Origin: UBA964 sp037444685
GTDB taxonomy: Bacteria > Pseudomonadota > Gammaproteobacteria > Steroidobacterales > Steroidobacteraceae
Direction of reading: 5' to 3'
Length of the DNA: 64,000 nt
Assembly: GCA_037444685.1 (NCBI GenBank)
Contig: JBBILX010000003.1
Span: 186,001 to 250,000, forward strand
Positions within the stretch are counted from its first letter, which is position 1; each line of letters opens with the position of its first letter. A program made the position numbers and the translations under genes. Below, piece by piece: positions 19,940 through 28,951 of the stretch. The notes beneath the pieces were generated by a model. It ran no database searches, was not told the origin of the DNA, and worked only from the letters and a program-made list of their open reading frames with translations.

Positions 19940-20078
19940 TTTGACGATGCTCCGAATGTACCCTCGGCCGATTCCAGCACCGGGAGGCGGCGGCTCCCAT
20001 ACGCACAGTCCGAAGAACTGGACGCCCGGTCCTGGCGAGGATGCGCGATGACGCCTGCCCCTCCATACTCGCCGCAGG

Positions 20079-22292
20079 ATGGCACGGTGGCTCACAGCAG
20101 TGCAGCGCAGGACCGCGATCGCCGTGCTGCTGTGCGCGGCCGAGGCAGCGCTCGTGCCGGTGGGGCGCTCCCAGGTCGAGATCCCCGAAGAGCCGGCGGC
20201 TCCGCCGCCCGGGTATCGCGTGAAGTCGGTCGACATCGTCCGCTTCGACACGGCACCGCGGATCGACGGACGGCTCGACGATCCGCAATGGCGCACGGCG
20301 AGGCGTATCGAGGACGTCGAGCAGTTCTCGCCAGGCAACGGAGCGCCACCGACCGAACCGACGACCTTCCTGCTCGCGATCGACAACGAGAACCTGTACG
20401 TGGCGGCAGACTTCCGCGACTCGAACCCGGCGCTCATCAAGCGCTCGCAGCTCGTGCAGGGACAGGCGGTCTTCAACGACGACTACGTGCAGCTGTTCGT
20501 CGATCCTTACAACTCGAAACGGACCGGCTACATCTTCTACGTCAACCCCAACGGCGTGCAGCGTGACGGCTTGCTGCTCGGCGGACTGACGTACAACATG
20601 GACTGGGACGGCATCTGGGACGCGGCAGCGGTGGTCACCGAGAGCGGCTGGACGGCCGAGATCGCGATTCCCTTCAAGACGCTGTCGTTCGATCCGCGCA
20701 ACGACGTCTGGGGCCTCAACCTGTTGCGGTCGATCCGGCGCAAGCGCGAGGAACTCGCCTGGTCGCAGCGCGACCGGCGCATCACGCTCGACGTCGCGGG
20801 CGAAGTCCGGGGCATGCGCGGCCTGCGCGAGGGCAGCGGTCTCGATGTCGTCCCCTCGGTCGCATTCACGCAGCGCGACCAGATCGCCATCGGCCAGACG
20901 AGCTTCGTCCCCAAGCCCTCGCTGGACGCCTTCTACCGGATCACGCCGGCGCTGACGGCGGCGCTGACGATCAACACGGACTTCTCTGCCACTGAGGTCG
21001 ACGACCGCCAGGTCAATCTGACGCGTTTCTCGCTGTTCTTCCCCGAGAAGCGTGACTTCTTCCTCGAGGGCGCGGAGTTGTTCGAGTTCGGCGGGCTGGC
21101 GCAGAACGGGCGGCCGTTCTTCTCGCGCACAATCGGCCTGTCGGCGAACGGTCAACCGATCGATCTCGAGGCCGGGCTGAAGCTCACCGGCAGCATCGGG
21201 CGCTACTCGGTCGGCGCGCTCGCCGTTCGGCAGGAGGCAAACGGTCCCGTGCCTGCACGGGACCTGTTCGTCGGCCGCGCCTTCGTCAGCCTGTTCGAAC
21301 AGTCGACGCTCGGCATCATCGCGACCGCGGGCGATCCGGTCGCCGATCGCCACAGCAGTCTGGTCGGCGTCGACCTGAACCTGCGCGACCAGACCCTGCT
21401 CGATGGCCAGCTCGTCGAGGCGCGGCTCTGGATGCAGCAGTCGGACACCGAAGGCATCGACGGCGAGGAGGGCGCCTGGGGGGCGCAGCTCGCGTATCCG
21501 AACGATCGCGTCGAGGCATCCGTCGGCTACACGCGGATCGAGCCGCAGTTCCGTCCCGCGCTCGGCTTCGTCAACCGGACCGGAATCCGGCAGCTCGACG
21601 CGGTGACCAGATACCGGCACCGCTTCGCGAACGGCGGCGGCTGGTTCCGCAGCTGGCTTGGCGGCGCGACGCTGACCCGCGTCGACAACGAGGCCGGCTC
21701 GCTCGAGTCGCGCGCGCTGGTGTTGACGCCGTTCACGCTCGATACGCAGCCCGGCGACCAGATCGCGCTCGATCTTGTGCGCTACACCGAGGTGCTGCCG
21801 CGACCGTTCTTCCTGCCAGGGAGCCTCGTGGTGCAGCCCGGTCGCTACGACTGGGATCGGGTGCGCCTGTACGGCAGCACGGCGGGCTTTCGCCGACTGG
21901 CCCTGACGTTCGATCTCGAGTCGGGCGACTTCTACGACGGCCGGCGCACGGATCGGAGGCTCGGGCTGCAGTGGCGGCCGAACGAGCACCTGTTCCTTGC
22001 GGCGCAGCACCAGACCAACGAGCTGGAACTACCCGGCCGCTCCTTCACCGCGAGGATCTATTCGATGACTGGCAACGTCGCGTTCAACGTCCGCTGGGCC
22101 TGGCTCAACGTCGTGCAGTACGACAATGTCTCGGGGCGGCTCGGCGTCAACAGCCGGTTGCGCTGGTTGCCGAAGCAGGGTCAGTCGGCGTATTTCGTCG
22201 TCAACTACGACTGGCGCGAGGACGCCTTCGGTGGCTTCGAGCCCTTCCTTGCCGAGACGACGCTGAAGTTCAGTTACACCTTCCGTTTCTGA
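20079..22292 (+). CDS. DUF5916 outer-membrane-type protein with N-terminal CBM9-like domain
   Basis: A 737-residue exported protein. After a signal peptide (AIAVLLCAAEAALVPVGRSQ) comes a carbohydrate-binding-module-9-like beta sandwich (about 55-230): IDGRLDDPQWRTA, VAADFRDSNP, DDYVQLFVDPYNSKRTGYIF and WTAEIAIPFKTLSF. The rest is DUF5916 with FFPEKRDFFLEGAELFEFGG and long alternating strands ending SYTFRF, a C-terminal aromatic like outer-membrane beta barrels. The family is abundant in environmental Bacteroidetes and Gammaproteobacteria; function is unproven, though glycan or polymer contact at the cell surface is a common guess. It ends 5 bases before the FAD oxidase gene, so the two are co-transcribed. 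Confidence 0.88.
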   Translation: MARWLTAVQRRTAIAVLLCAAEAALVPVGRSQVEIPEEPAAPPPGYRVKSVDIVRFDTAPRIDGRLDDPQWRTARRIEDVEQFSPGNGAPPTEPTTFLLAIDNENLYVAADFRDSNPALIKRSQLVQGQAVFNDDYVQLFVDPYNSKRTGYIFYVNPNGVQRDGLLLGGLTYNMDWDGIWDAAAVVTESGWTAEIAIPFKTLSFDPRNDVWGLNLLRSIRRKREELAWSQRDRRITLDVAGEVRGMRGLREGSGLDVVPSVAFTQRDQIAIGQTSFVPKPSLDAFYRITPALTAALTINTDFSATEVDDRQVNLTRFSLFFPEKRDFFLEGAELFEFGGLAQNGRPFFSRTIGLSANGQPIDLEAGLKLTGSIGRYSVGALAVRQEANGPVPARDLFVGRAFVSLFEQSTLGIIATAGDPVADRHSSLVGVDLNLRDQTLLDGQLVEARLWMQQSDTEGIDGEEGAWGAQLAYPNDRVEASVGYTRIEPQFRPALGFVNRTGIRQLDAVTRYRHRFANGGGWFRSWLGGATLTRVDNEAGSLESRALVLTPFTLDTQPGDQIALDLVRYTEVLPRPFFLPGSLVVQPGRYDWDRVRLYGSTAGFRRLALTFDLESGDFYDGRRTDRRLGLQWRPNEHLFLAAQHQTNELELPGRSFTARIYSMTGNVAFNVRWAWLNVVQYDNVSGRLGVNSRLRWLPKQGQSAYFVVNYDWREDAFGGFEPFLAETTLKFSYTFRF

Positions 22293-22297
22293 GTACC

Positions 22298-23692
22298 ATG
22301 AGGCCCGCGCTCGACACTCTGATCTCCACCGTCGCCGCACGTTTCGGGCCGCGCTGCAGCGTCGTCGAGTCCGTGCGTCGCCAGCACGGGCGCGGCGAGG
22401 CACTCGACGCCGGCCGGCCGCCCGATGTCGTGGTCTGGCCGGAGAGTACGGCGGAGATCGTCGAGATCGTGAAGCTCTGCGCAGAAGCGCGCATGCCGAT
22501 CGTGCCGCACGGCGCCGGCACTTCGCTCGAGGGCCATGTGAGCGCGCCGCACGGGGGGGTCTGCATCGACCTGACCCGCATGAACCGTATCGTCGCGGTG
22601 CGTCCCGACGATGCCGACTGCACGGTCGAACCCGGGGTGACGCGCGAGCAGCTCAACGCCTACCTGCGCGACACGGGGTTGTTCTTTCCCGTCGATCCAG
22701 GGGCGAATGCGACGCTCGGCGGCATGGTGGCGACGCGCGCCTCCGGCACGACTACGCTGCGCTACGGCTCGATGTGGCACAACGTGCTCGCGCTGCAGGT
22801 CGTGCTCGCCGATGGCCGGGTCGTGCGCCTCGGCACGCGGGCACGCAAGTCCTCTGCGGGTTACGACCTCGTGCGGCTGCTGATCGGCTCGGAGGGCACA
22901 CTCGGCATCGTCAGCGAGATCACGCTGCGGCTGCACCCGCAGCCGGAGCAGCTGGCCGCCGCGGTCTGCAGCTTCGCGAGGCTACGCGGCGCCGTCGGCG
23001 CCGTGCAGGAACTGGCGATGGCCGACGCGGGGCTCGCGCGCATGGAGTTCCTCGACGAGGTGCAGGTGCGCGCCTGCAACCGCCATGCGAGGCTCGCGCT
23101 GCCGGAGCAGCCGACGCTGTTCCTCGAGTTCCATGGCAGCGCTGCCGGCGTCCGCGAGCTGGCCGGGCGCGCCGAGCAGGTCGCACGCGACCACGGCGGG
23201 CAGGGCTTCGCCTGGGCTGAGCGCGCCGAGGATCGCTCGCGGCTGTGGCATGCACGGCACACGGCCTATTTCGCGGCGCTCGCCCTGCGGCCCGGCGCCG
23301 CGTGCATCGTGGCGGACGTCTGCGTGCCGATCTCGGAACTGGCCGACAGCGTTGCGGAGACGCGTGCCGAGCTCGAGCGCGAACGGCTCCTGGCGCCTAT
23401 CGTCGGTCACGTCGGCGACGGCAACTACCACGTCCTGTTCCTGCTCGACCCCACCGACCCGGCCGAAAGGGCGCGTGTCGACCGTGTGTACGACCGCATG
23501 GTCGCGCGCGCGCAGGCCGTGGGTGGCACCTGCACTGGCGAGCACGGGATCGGGATCGGCAAGCGCGACAAACTCCGCGACGAATACGGCGACGACGTCG
23601 TCGAGCTGATGCGGGCCATCAAGGCCGTCTGGGATCCGCACGGCATCATGAATCCGGGCAAGGTACTGCCCGAGGCGCGCGCACGAGCCTGA
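22298..23692 (+). CDS. FAD-linked oxidase, D-lactate/2-hydroxyacid dehydrogenase family (GlcD-like)
   Basis: A 464-residue flavoprotein of the vanillyl-alcohol-oxidase fold. The FAD-binding PP-loop is IVPHGAGTSLEGHVSAPHGG, then TVEPGVTREQLN, DPGANATLGGMVATRASGT and IGSEGTLGIVSEITLRLHP. The C-terminal domain closes with IVGHVGDGNYHVLFL (metal His), TCTGEHGIGIGK and DPHGIMNPGKVLP. These are diagnostic for D-lactate dehydrogenase (cytochrome) and glycolate oxidase GlcD. Lack of a 4Fe-4S domain and of glcE/glcF genes favours the single-subunit D-lactate dehydrogenase type that passes electrons to quinone or cytochrome c. The exact 2-hydroxyacid is not predictable. Confidence 0.92.
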   Translation: MRPALDTLISTVAARFGPRCSVVESVRRQHGRGEALDAGRPPDVVVWPESTAEIVEIVKLCAEARMPIVPHGAGTSLEGHVSAPHGGVCIDLTRMNRIVAVRPDDADCTVEPGVTREQLNAYLRDTGLFFPVDPGANATLGGMVATRASGTTTLRYGSMWHNVLALQVVLADGRVVRLGTRARKSSAGYDLVRLLIGSEGTLGIVSEITLRLHPQPEQLAAAVCSFARLRGAVGAVQELAMADAGLARMEFLDEVQVRACNRHARLALPEQPTLFLEFHGSAAGVRELAGRAEQVARDHGGQGFAWAERAEDRSRLWHARHTAYFAALALRPGAACIVADVCVPISELADSVAETRAELERERLLAPIVGHVGDGNYHVLFLLDPTDPAERARVDRVYDRMVARAQAVGGTCTGEHGIGIGKRDKLRDEYGDDVVELMRAIKAVWDPHGIMNPGKVLPEARARA

Positions 23693-23704
23693 ACGTCCGG
23701 CACC

Positions 23705-24385
23705 TCAGGGCTTGGGCGGCGCGACCTCCCCGCGCAGCAGGCGCGCAAGGTACTGCGGCGCGACCAGGTGGCAGTAGCGCGTGCCCTTGAAACGCGCCGG
23801 CGACTGCGCGTAGCGAGGATCGAGCCAGTCGTTGCGCATCGCCCTGGCCTTCAGGTGCAACGCGCCGTCTTCACCGATGTACGCGAACGCATACGGCGCG
23901 AGCCAGACCGGCCCTTCGGTCGTACGCTCCTCGGCGTCGAAGACGACGTTGCGGCCGCCTTGGAAGGCGAGCTGGCGCCGCTCGGCCGCGCTCATCGACT
24001 CGAGTACGCGCTCGAGCGTGCGGCGGTTGATGTCCGCGCAGAGTCCTTCGCCGCGAACCTCGCCGGCGCCGTACTCGGTGGCGATGTGGTCGGCGGTCTT
24101 CATCTTGCAGGAGATCATGCGCGGCTGCGTGCGCGCCTCGTCCTCGTACCAGACGTACTGTTCGGTGCGCAGCGGCCGCACCTCGGGCTTCGAGAGCACG
24201 AAGGCATCGTAGTCGGAGTGGACCACGTTCTCGGGCCGTAGCGGCGTGCCAGCGATGACCTGTTGAGCGTCGGCACAGAACCCGGTCAGATCCATGACCG
24301 AGGGCGCCACTCGCGGGGGGTTGATCACGCAGCCGCAGAGGCCGAGCAGCGCGGCGGTCGTCAGAAGGTGAATGGGGCGAGTCAT
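23705..24385 (-). CDS. Hypothetical lipoprotein
   Basis: A 226-residue protein with a clear lipoprotein signal: TRPIHLLTTAALLGLCGC, with the lipidated Cys at about residue 19, followed by VINPPRVAPS. The ATG at 24385 is preferred over one 9 codons earlier because it gives a standard short n-region. The mature domain contains four further Cys and stretches such as CKMKTADHIATEYGAG, NRRTLERVLESM, and VWLAPYAFAYIGEDGALHLK. I recognise no family. It faces the upstream MFS gene across a divergent promoter region and is convergent with the FAD oxidase, so no operon context helps. Confidence 0.82.
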   Translation of the reverse strand: MTRPIHLLTTAALLGLCGCVINPPRVAPSVMDLTGFCADAQQVIAGTPLRPENVVHSDYDAFVLSKPEVRPLRTEQYVWYEDEARTQPRMISCKMKTADHIATEYGAGEVRGEGLCADINRRTLERVLESMSAAERRQLAFQGGRNVVFDAEERTTEGPVWLAPYAFAYIGEDGALHLKARAMRNDWLDPRYAQSPARFKGTRYCHLVAPQYLARLLRGEVAPPKP

Positions 24386-24500
24386 GCGCCTGATCCTAGC
24401 CGCGCGCCGCATGCCTGCGGCCGGAGGGGGAGGCGGCGCTCGCAGGGTGGACTGGCTCGTCGATTCCCCGTCATGGCGCGGGCTGCTCAGGCATTAAGGG

Positions 24501-25808
24501 ATGATGTCCAAAGCGGCTCCTGCACAGAAACTCGGTCCGATCGAGCTGATGCCCGGCGTCACGAGACGGCACGCCCTGTGCTACCTCTGGGCCGCGTTCG
24601 TCAGCATCGGCATCTTCACCTACATCACGACGCTGCAGCCGTTCGTGCTCGAGGTTTACGTCGGCATCCCGCCCGGCGAGCGTGGTACGGTATCGGGCAA
24701 CCTGCAGTTCTGGCAGGAGATCGTCGTGCTGGCCACGGTGGGGCTGATCGGCGCCTGGTCGGACCGCGTCGGGCGCCGCACCGTCTATGTGCTCGGTTTC
24801 CTCGTCACGGGCCTCGCCTACGCCGCCTATCCCTTCGCGGACGACACGGGGCAACTGCTGATCTACCGGCTGATCTTCGGGGTCGGGGTCGCGGCGCTCG
24901 GCGGCATGCTCGCCACGGTGCTCGCCGATTACCCCACGGACAAGGACCGCGGCAAACTGACCGGTATCTCGTTCTTCCTCAACGCGGTCGGTGCGCTGCT
25001 GTTCTTCGTGGTGCTGTCGCGGCTGCCGCAGATCTACCAGTCGGCCGGCCTCAGCGAGGACTGGGCCGGACGCGCGTCCTATCTGACGGCCGCGAGTATC
25101 TGCGCCGTCAGCGCCGTCGTCATGTTCGGCCTCAAACCGGGCCGGCCCGACCAGGTCAGCGAGCGCTTGCCGCTCGCGACGCTGGTGCGTCAAGGTCTCG
25201 CGGCTGGCCGCCGGCCGCGGATCGCGCTCGCCTACGCGGCCTCGTTCGCCGCTCGGGCGGACCTCGTGATCGTCGCGCTGTTCCTCGCGCTCTGGGTGCA
25301 GAACGCAGCGATTGCGGATGGCTACACGGCGGCCGAGGCCGCGGCGCGGCAGGGCGCACTGTTCGGCATCGTGCAGGGCTGCGCGATGCTCTGGGCACCA
25401 TTCTTTGGCTGGCTCGCCGACAAGATCGATCGCGTGACGCTCGTGATCCTCGCGATCGCGCTGTCGGTCGTCGGCTACGGCTGGATGGGTCTGATCCCTG
25501 ACCCGACCCAGCCGGCCGCCTTCGGTGCCGGCGCGCTGCTCGGCATCGGTCAGGCCAGCGGCATCCTCGCCTCGCAGGTACTGATCGGTCAGGAGGCGCC
25601 CGGGCCGATCCGCGGTGCCGTGATCGGCATGGTCGGCTTCTTCGGTGCACTCGGGATCCTCGCCATCTCCAAGGTCGGCGGCTGGGCGTACGATGCCTGG
25701 ATGCCCGGCGCGCCCTTCGTGATCATGGCGCTCGCGAATCTGGCACTGCTCGTCTTTGCGGCGTACGTGCGGCTTGCCGTGCCACGCGCCCCGAGGGAGG
25801 TCGAATGA
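24501..25808 (+). CDS. MFS transporter (12-TM), paralogue of the one at 61589
   Basis: A 435-residue major facilitator with twelve predicted spans and the loop 2-3 signature GAWSDRVGRRTVYVLGF (the MFS GxxxDRxGRR motif). In the second half GWLADKIDRVTLVI repeats it. Close in order and wording to the carrier at 61589-62875: LGPIELMPG against FGPIRLAPG, and ILASQVLIGQEAPGPIRGAV against IIASQTVLGQEAPIEVRGAV. The substrate is unknown. Its stop overlaps the start of the secreted protein at 25805 by ATGA, so they form one unit. The upstream lipoprotein gene is divergent. Confidence 0.9.
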   Translation: MMSKAAPAQKLGPIELMPGVTRRHALCYLWAAFVSIGIFTYITTLQPFVLEVYVGIPPGERGTVSGNLQFWQEIVVLATVGLIGAWSDRVGRRTVYVLGFLVTGLAYAAYPFADDTGQLLIYRLIFGVGVAALGGMLATVLADYPTDKDRGKLTGISFFLNAVGALLFFVVLSRLPQIYQSAGLSEDWAGRASYLTAASICAVSAVVMFGLKPGRPDQVSERLPLATLVRQGLAAGRRPRIALAYAASFAARADLVIVALFLALWVQNAAIADGYTAAEAAARQGALFGIVQGCAMLWAPFFGWLADKIDRVTLVILAIALSVVGYGWMGLIPDPTQPAAFGAGALLGIGQASGILASQVLIGQEAPGPIRGAVIGMVGFFGALGILAISKVGGWAYDAWMPGAPFVIMALANLALLVFAAYVRLAVPRAPREVE

Positions 25809-26617
25809 GGTCATTGCGCCGCTGGCCGACGTTGTTACTATGCGTATCGGGCCTCGCCGTCGGAACCTCGTTGGCCCCAGCCGTTGCCACCGCGCAGTCG
25901 GGCCCAACGGCGCGCGCTGCGGTGACCGAGAACCTCGGCCCGAATGCGGCGATCGTGCGCCGCGCAGCGGGTGTCTATCGGTACGAGACCATCAGCGACG
26001 GGCGCGTGCGCGGGGAGGAGCGGTTCCAGCTCTTCGTACACCCCGACGGCAGTCGCACGCTGAACGTCTGGCACGATCTCGCGGCGCGCAACGCGCAGTT
26101 CACGGTCGTGCTGCGCAATGCCGAGGATTTCCGCCCGCTCGAGGCCTACGTCAGCTACTGGAATGCGGCGCGGTTCAAGGGCTCGGCGCATTTCCTCGTC
26201 GACGGTGCGATCGTGACGACGACCAGTCGCGGCCCCTATGGGCTCGTGCCGCAGCGGCTCGAGGCGCCGGCCGTCTTCTCGATCGGAACACATCCGGTCG
26301 CCGGCGACGGCTGGCACACGGCGGGATACGATCCTGCGCGCGGCGGTGTCCAAACGCTGCAGTTGCTTAGCGTCGAGGCCGGCACCGACCTCACGAAGCC
26401 GGTGCACGGCACGTTCGTGCCGCTGTCGGTCGAACGCCTCGGCGCGGAGACAGTCGAGGTCCCGGCCGGACGCTTCGACGCCGTGCGCTGGCGGCTCTCG
26501 GGCGTCAACGATCTGTGGCTGGTCGGCGAGGACCGTTTGGTGGTCAAGTCCGTGATCGCGTCGCGTGACCTCCAGTACGTGCTGACGCAGTGGGAAAGCA
26601 AACCGGCCCACCGCTGA
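25805..26617 (+). CDS. Secreted hypothetical protein
   Basis: A 270-residue protein with an N-terminal signal (LRRWPTLLLCVSGLAVGTSL, then APAVATAQ). The mature part is beta-rich: VYRYETISDGRVRGEERFQL, YVSYWNAARFKGSAHFLVDG, VETVEVPAGRFDAVRWRLSG-like strands near the end and WLVGEDRLVVKSVIASRDLQ. The last segments (EVPAGRFDAVRW, then LWL...LVVK) are reminiscent of DUF3108-type periplasmic proteins, in which a modified substrate is weighed by its VPAGxFxA motif, but similarity is too thin to name. It follows the MFS carrier by a 4-base overlap and precedes the CIA30 gene by a 28-base overlap. Confidence 0.78.
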   Translation: MRSLRRWPTLLLCVSGLAVGTSLAPAVATAQSGPTARAAVTENLGPNAAIVRRAAGVYRYETISDGRVRGEERFQLFVHPDGSRTLNVWHDLAARNAQFTVVLRNAEDFRPLEAYVSYWNAARFKGSAHFLVDGAIVTTTSRGPYGLVPQRLEAPAVFSIGTHPVAGDGWHTAGYDPARGGVQTLQLLSVEAGTDLTKPVHGTFVPLSVERLGAETVEVPAGRFDAVRWRLSGVNDLWLVGEDRLVVKSVIASRDLQYVLTQWESKPAHR

Positions 26618-27231
26618 GCAGCGCGCGCCGGCGCGTCGGCCTCGCGCTCGCCGCCGCACTGTGCGGCTTCGCTGCGCGCGGCCCCGGCGCAACCGATAAT
26701 GCGCGGGCCATGACGGCTGACCGACTGGTGTTGAGCCGCTTCGACGGCGACGGCGAGTATCTCGCGCCGGGAGTCGCCTGGCGCGGCTTCTCCGACCGGG
26801 TCATGGGCGGCGTCTCGGACGCCGAGTTCGGCCGCGACGTGATCGGCGGCCGCCGCTGCATCCGTCTGACTGGCACCGTGACGCGTGATTTCGGCGGCGG
26901 TTTCGTGCAGATGGCGTTATATCTCGGCGGACGGAGCCGGCCGTTCGACGCCGCGGCCTGGCGCGGCGTGGAGCTCGAGGTCTTCGGCAATGACGAGGAC
27001 TACAACGTCCACGTGCGCACATCTGACTGCGGCTGGTACGACGACTCGTACCGCCACACGTTCCGCGCGCCCGCGCGCTGGGTGACCGTGCGGATCGCGT
27101 GGAGCGATTTCGTCCCCAACCGCGTCCGCGTTCCGCTCGACCCCGCGCGGCTCGAGCGCATCGCCGTGCTCGGCTGGATGCGCGAGTTCGAGGCGGACAT
27201 CGCCCTCGCGGCATTGTCTCTGTACCGCTGA
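26590..27231 (+). CDS. CIA30/NDUFAF1-like beta-sandwich protein
   Basis: A 213-residue protein with the CIA30 jelly-roll fold known from the mitochondrial complex I assembly factor NDUFAF1 and many bacterial proteins. Marks: FSDRVMGGVSDAEFGRD (VMGGVS is diagnostic), FGGGFVQMALYL, GVELEVFGNDEDYNVHVRTS, FRAPARWVTVRIAWSDFVPN and the final AVLGWMREFEADIALAALSLYR-type strand. The GTG start at 26590 gives a signal-like segment (VGLALAAALCGFAARGPGA) and overlaps the previous gene by 28 bases; a cytoplasmic start at the ATG 26710 is possible. No complex I genes are near. Next gene begins 3 bases after the stop. Confidence 0.82.
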   Translation: MGKQTGPPLSSARRRVGLALAAALCGFAARGPGATDNARAMTADRLVLSRFDGDGEYLAPGVAWRGFSDRVMGGVSDAEFGRDVIGGRRCIRLTGTVTRDFGGGFVQMALYLGGRSRPFDAAAWRGVELEVFGNDEDYNVHVRTSDCGWYDDSYRHTFRAPARWVTVRIAWSDFVPNRVRVPLDPARLERIAVLGWMREFEADIALAALSLYR

Positions 27232-27234
27232 CGC

Positions 27235-28917
27235 ATGCTCCGGCCGTCGTTGCTCGGACTGCTGCCGTGGCTCGCGTTCGCAACGCCCTCGCATGGCGCA
27301 GACTGGCCCGCGGCTCGCCTGCTGACGGGCGCCGATCGCACGGATGCCGCAGCGGTGCTCGGCGGCGGCCGCGATGCGCAGCTGCGCGCCTACTCGCTCT
27401 ACGACGCACGACGCGCCGGCGGTCCGTTCTGGCTGCGGCTCGATCTCGCGACCGCTGCCGGCGCCGCCGGCGAGCCCGTGCTCGTCGTTCGTCGCGGGCG
27501 CCATCTGTCGGTCACGGCCTGGATCGCCGGTGGTCCGTCCTCGGCCACCCTGCCGAGGGCAATGTTGCGCTCCGACCTGCGCGGCACAGTGGAGGAGACC
27601 CTGATGCTGCCACCCGTCGCGACTGGACCGGCCTCGGTGTACGTGCTGGTCGAGCCGGTCGGAAAGGGCGCCGAGGAGCTCGAATTCCGCCGCTCGACGC
27701 TCGAGGCAACGATCGAGCGGAGTTTCGGCCGTGCGCGCGTCGTGGCGGGGGCGTTCGCCGCACTCATGGCGATGTCGATCGCCGCGTTGCTGATCTGGTT
27801 CGTGCTGCCGGACCGTTTGTTCCTGTTCTACGGCACGCTGTTCTCGCTGCAGGCCCTCTACGTGGCCTTCCTGACCGGCCAGGGTTTCGACTGGCCCGTG
27901 CTGTCGCTCGCGACGCCGCTGCTCGAGCACGCGTGGAACGTCAGCGCCGCGCTGAGCGGCACCGCCGCCTGCCTGTTCGTGCGTGAGATTGCCGACCTCC
28001 GGCGCTACTCGCCGCGCGTTTATGCCGCATTCGGCGCGCTGGCCATTGGCTTCGTGCTGCTTGCCGCAGCGAACGTGCTCGACATCTTCGGCGCAGGGGG
28101 CGTGGTCGCCGACGTCGGCAACCTGATGTTCGTCGGCAGCGCAATCTTCACTGTGGTGGTCGCTTTCCTTGCCTGGCGTCGCGGCAGCCGTGCAGCAGGC
28201 TGGTTCCTGATCGCCTGGGGCCTGCTCGAAGTGATGACGATCGCGACGGCGGCGAGTTTCCTGCTCAGCGACACCGAGCCGCATCGGCTCTACACGGCGC
28301 TGCCGCTGTCGATGGTCGCGGCGGCGATCCTCGTCGCGCTCGGCGTCGCCGACCGCGTCCGCGAACAGCGGGTGGCGCTCGGCGAGGCGCAGCGTCGCGC
28401 CCAGCTCGATCCGCTGACCGGCGTGCTGAACCGTCGCTCGCTGCTCGAGCGGCTCGATGCTGTCTGCCAACGCGCGCAGGCGCGCGGTCTGCCGCTCTCG
28501 CTGCTGTTCATCGACATCGATCACTTTAAGTCGGTCAACGATACCCACGGCCATCTGGCGGGCGACGCCTGCCTGCGGGCCGTGATCGCCTCCATCCTCG
28601 CGGAGCTGCGTCAGTCCGATGCGGTCGGTCGCTACGGCGGCGAGGAGTTCGTCGTGCTGCTGAGCAGTGCCGATACGGCGGCGGCAACGGCCATCGCCGA
28701 GCGCATCCGCGTGCGCGTCGCGGATCTTCGCATCGAGGGCTTCGCGGCGCCCATAGGACTGACCTGCTCGATCGGCGTCGCCGGCAGCGATGGCAGCGGC
28801 GTCTGGGGCGAGGCGCTGCTGGCGGAGGCGGACGCGGCGGTCTACGCGGCCAAGCGCTCGGGACGCAATCAGGTCCGGACCGCGGCCCAGCGCGCCCTGC
28901 GGCTCGCGGACGCCTGA
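27235..28917 (+). CDS. Membrane diguanylate cyclase with 7TM sensor (GGEEF)
   Basis: A 560-residue enzyme that makes cyclic di-GMP from two GTP. Layout: signal peptide (LLPWLAFATPSHGAD), a periplasmic beta domain up to about residue 160, about seven transmembrane segments (about 165-370, of the 7TMR-DISM kind), a short coiled coil, and the GGDEF domain (about 395-550). The active site is GGEEF at 468-472. The allosteric I-site RxxD is present (RQSD, five residues before GGEEF), so product feedback is expected. LFIDIDHFKSVNDTHGHLAGD is the metal- and GTP-binding part. No EAL domain. It lies 3 bases after the CIA30 gene, so the sensor may respond to something handled by the exported proteins upstream. 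Confidence 0.95.
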   Translation: MLRPSLLGLLPWLAFATPSHGADWPAARLLTGADRTDAAAVLGGGRDAQLRAYSLYDARRAGGPFWLRLDLATAAGAAGEPVLVVRRGRHLSVTAWIAGGPSSATLPRAMLRSDLRGTVEETLMLPPVATGPASVYVLVEPVGKGAEELEFRRSTLEATIERSFGRARVVAGAFAALMAMSIAALLIWFVLPDRLFLFYGTLFSLQALYVAFLTGQGFDWPVLSLATPLLEHAWNVSAALSGTAACLFVREIADLRRYSPRVYAAFGALAIGFVLLAAANVLDIFGAGGVVADVGNLMFVGSAIFTVVVAFLAWRRGSRAAGWFLIAWGLLEVMTIATAASFLLSDTEPHRLYTALPLSMVAAAILVALGVADRVREQRVALGEAQRRAQLDPLTGVLNRRSLLERLDAVCQRAQARGLPLSLLFIDIDHFKSVNDTHGHLAGDACLRAVIASILAELRQSDAVGRYGGEEFVVLLSSADTAAATAIAERIRVRVADLRIEGFAAPIGLTCSIGVAGSDGSGVWGEALLAEADAAVYAAKRSGRNQVRTAAQRALRLADA

Positions 28918-28951
28918 GTCGCCGTGCTGCGGCGCGCTGCGCGGTGCCGGC

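Noticed and set aside
19917..22010. A 697-codon minus-strand frame opposite the DUF5916 gene
   Set aside because: Charged low-complexity translation; the plus strand encodes a recognisable DUF5916 protein with signal peptide.
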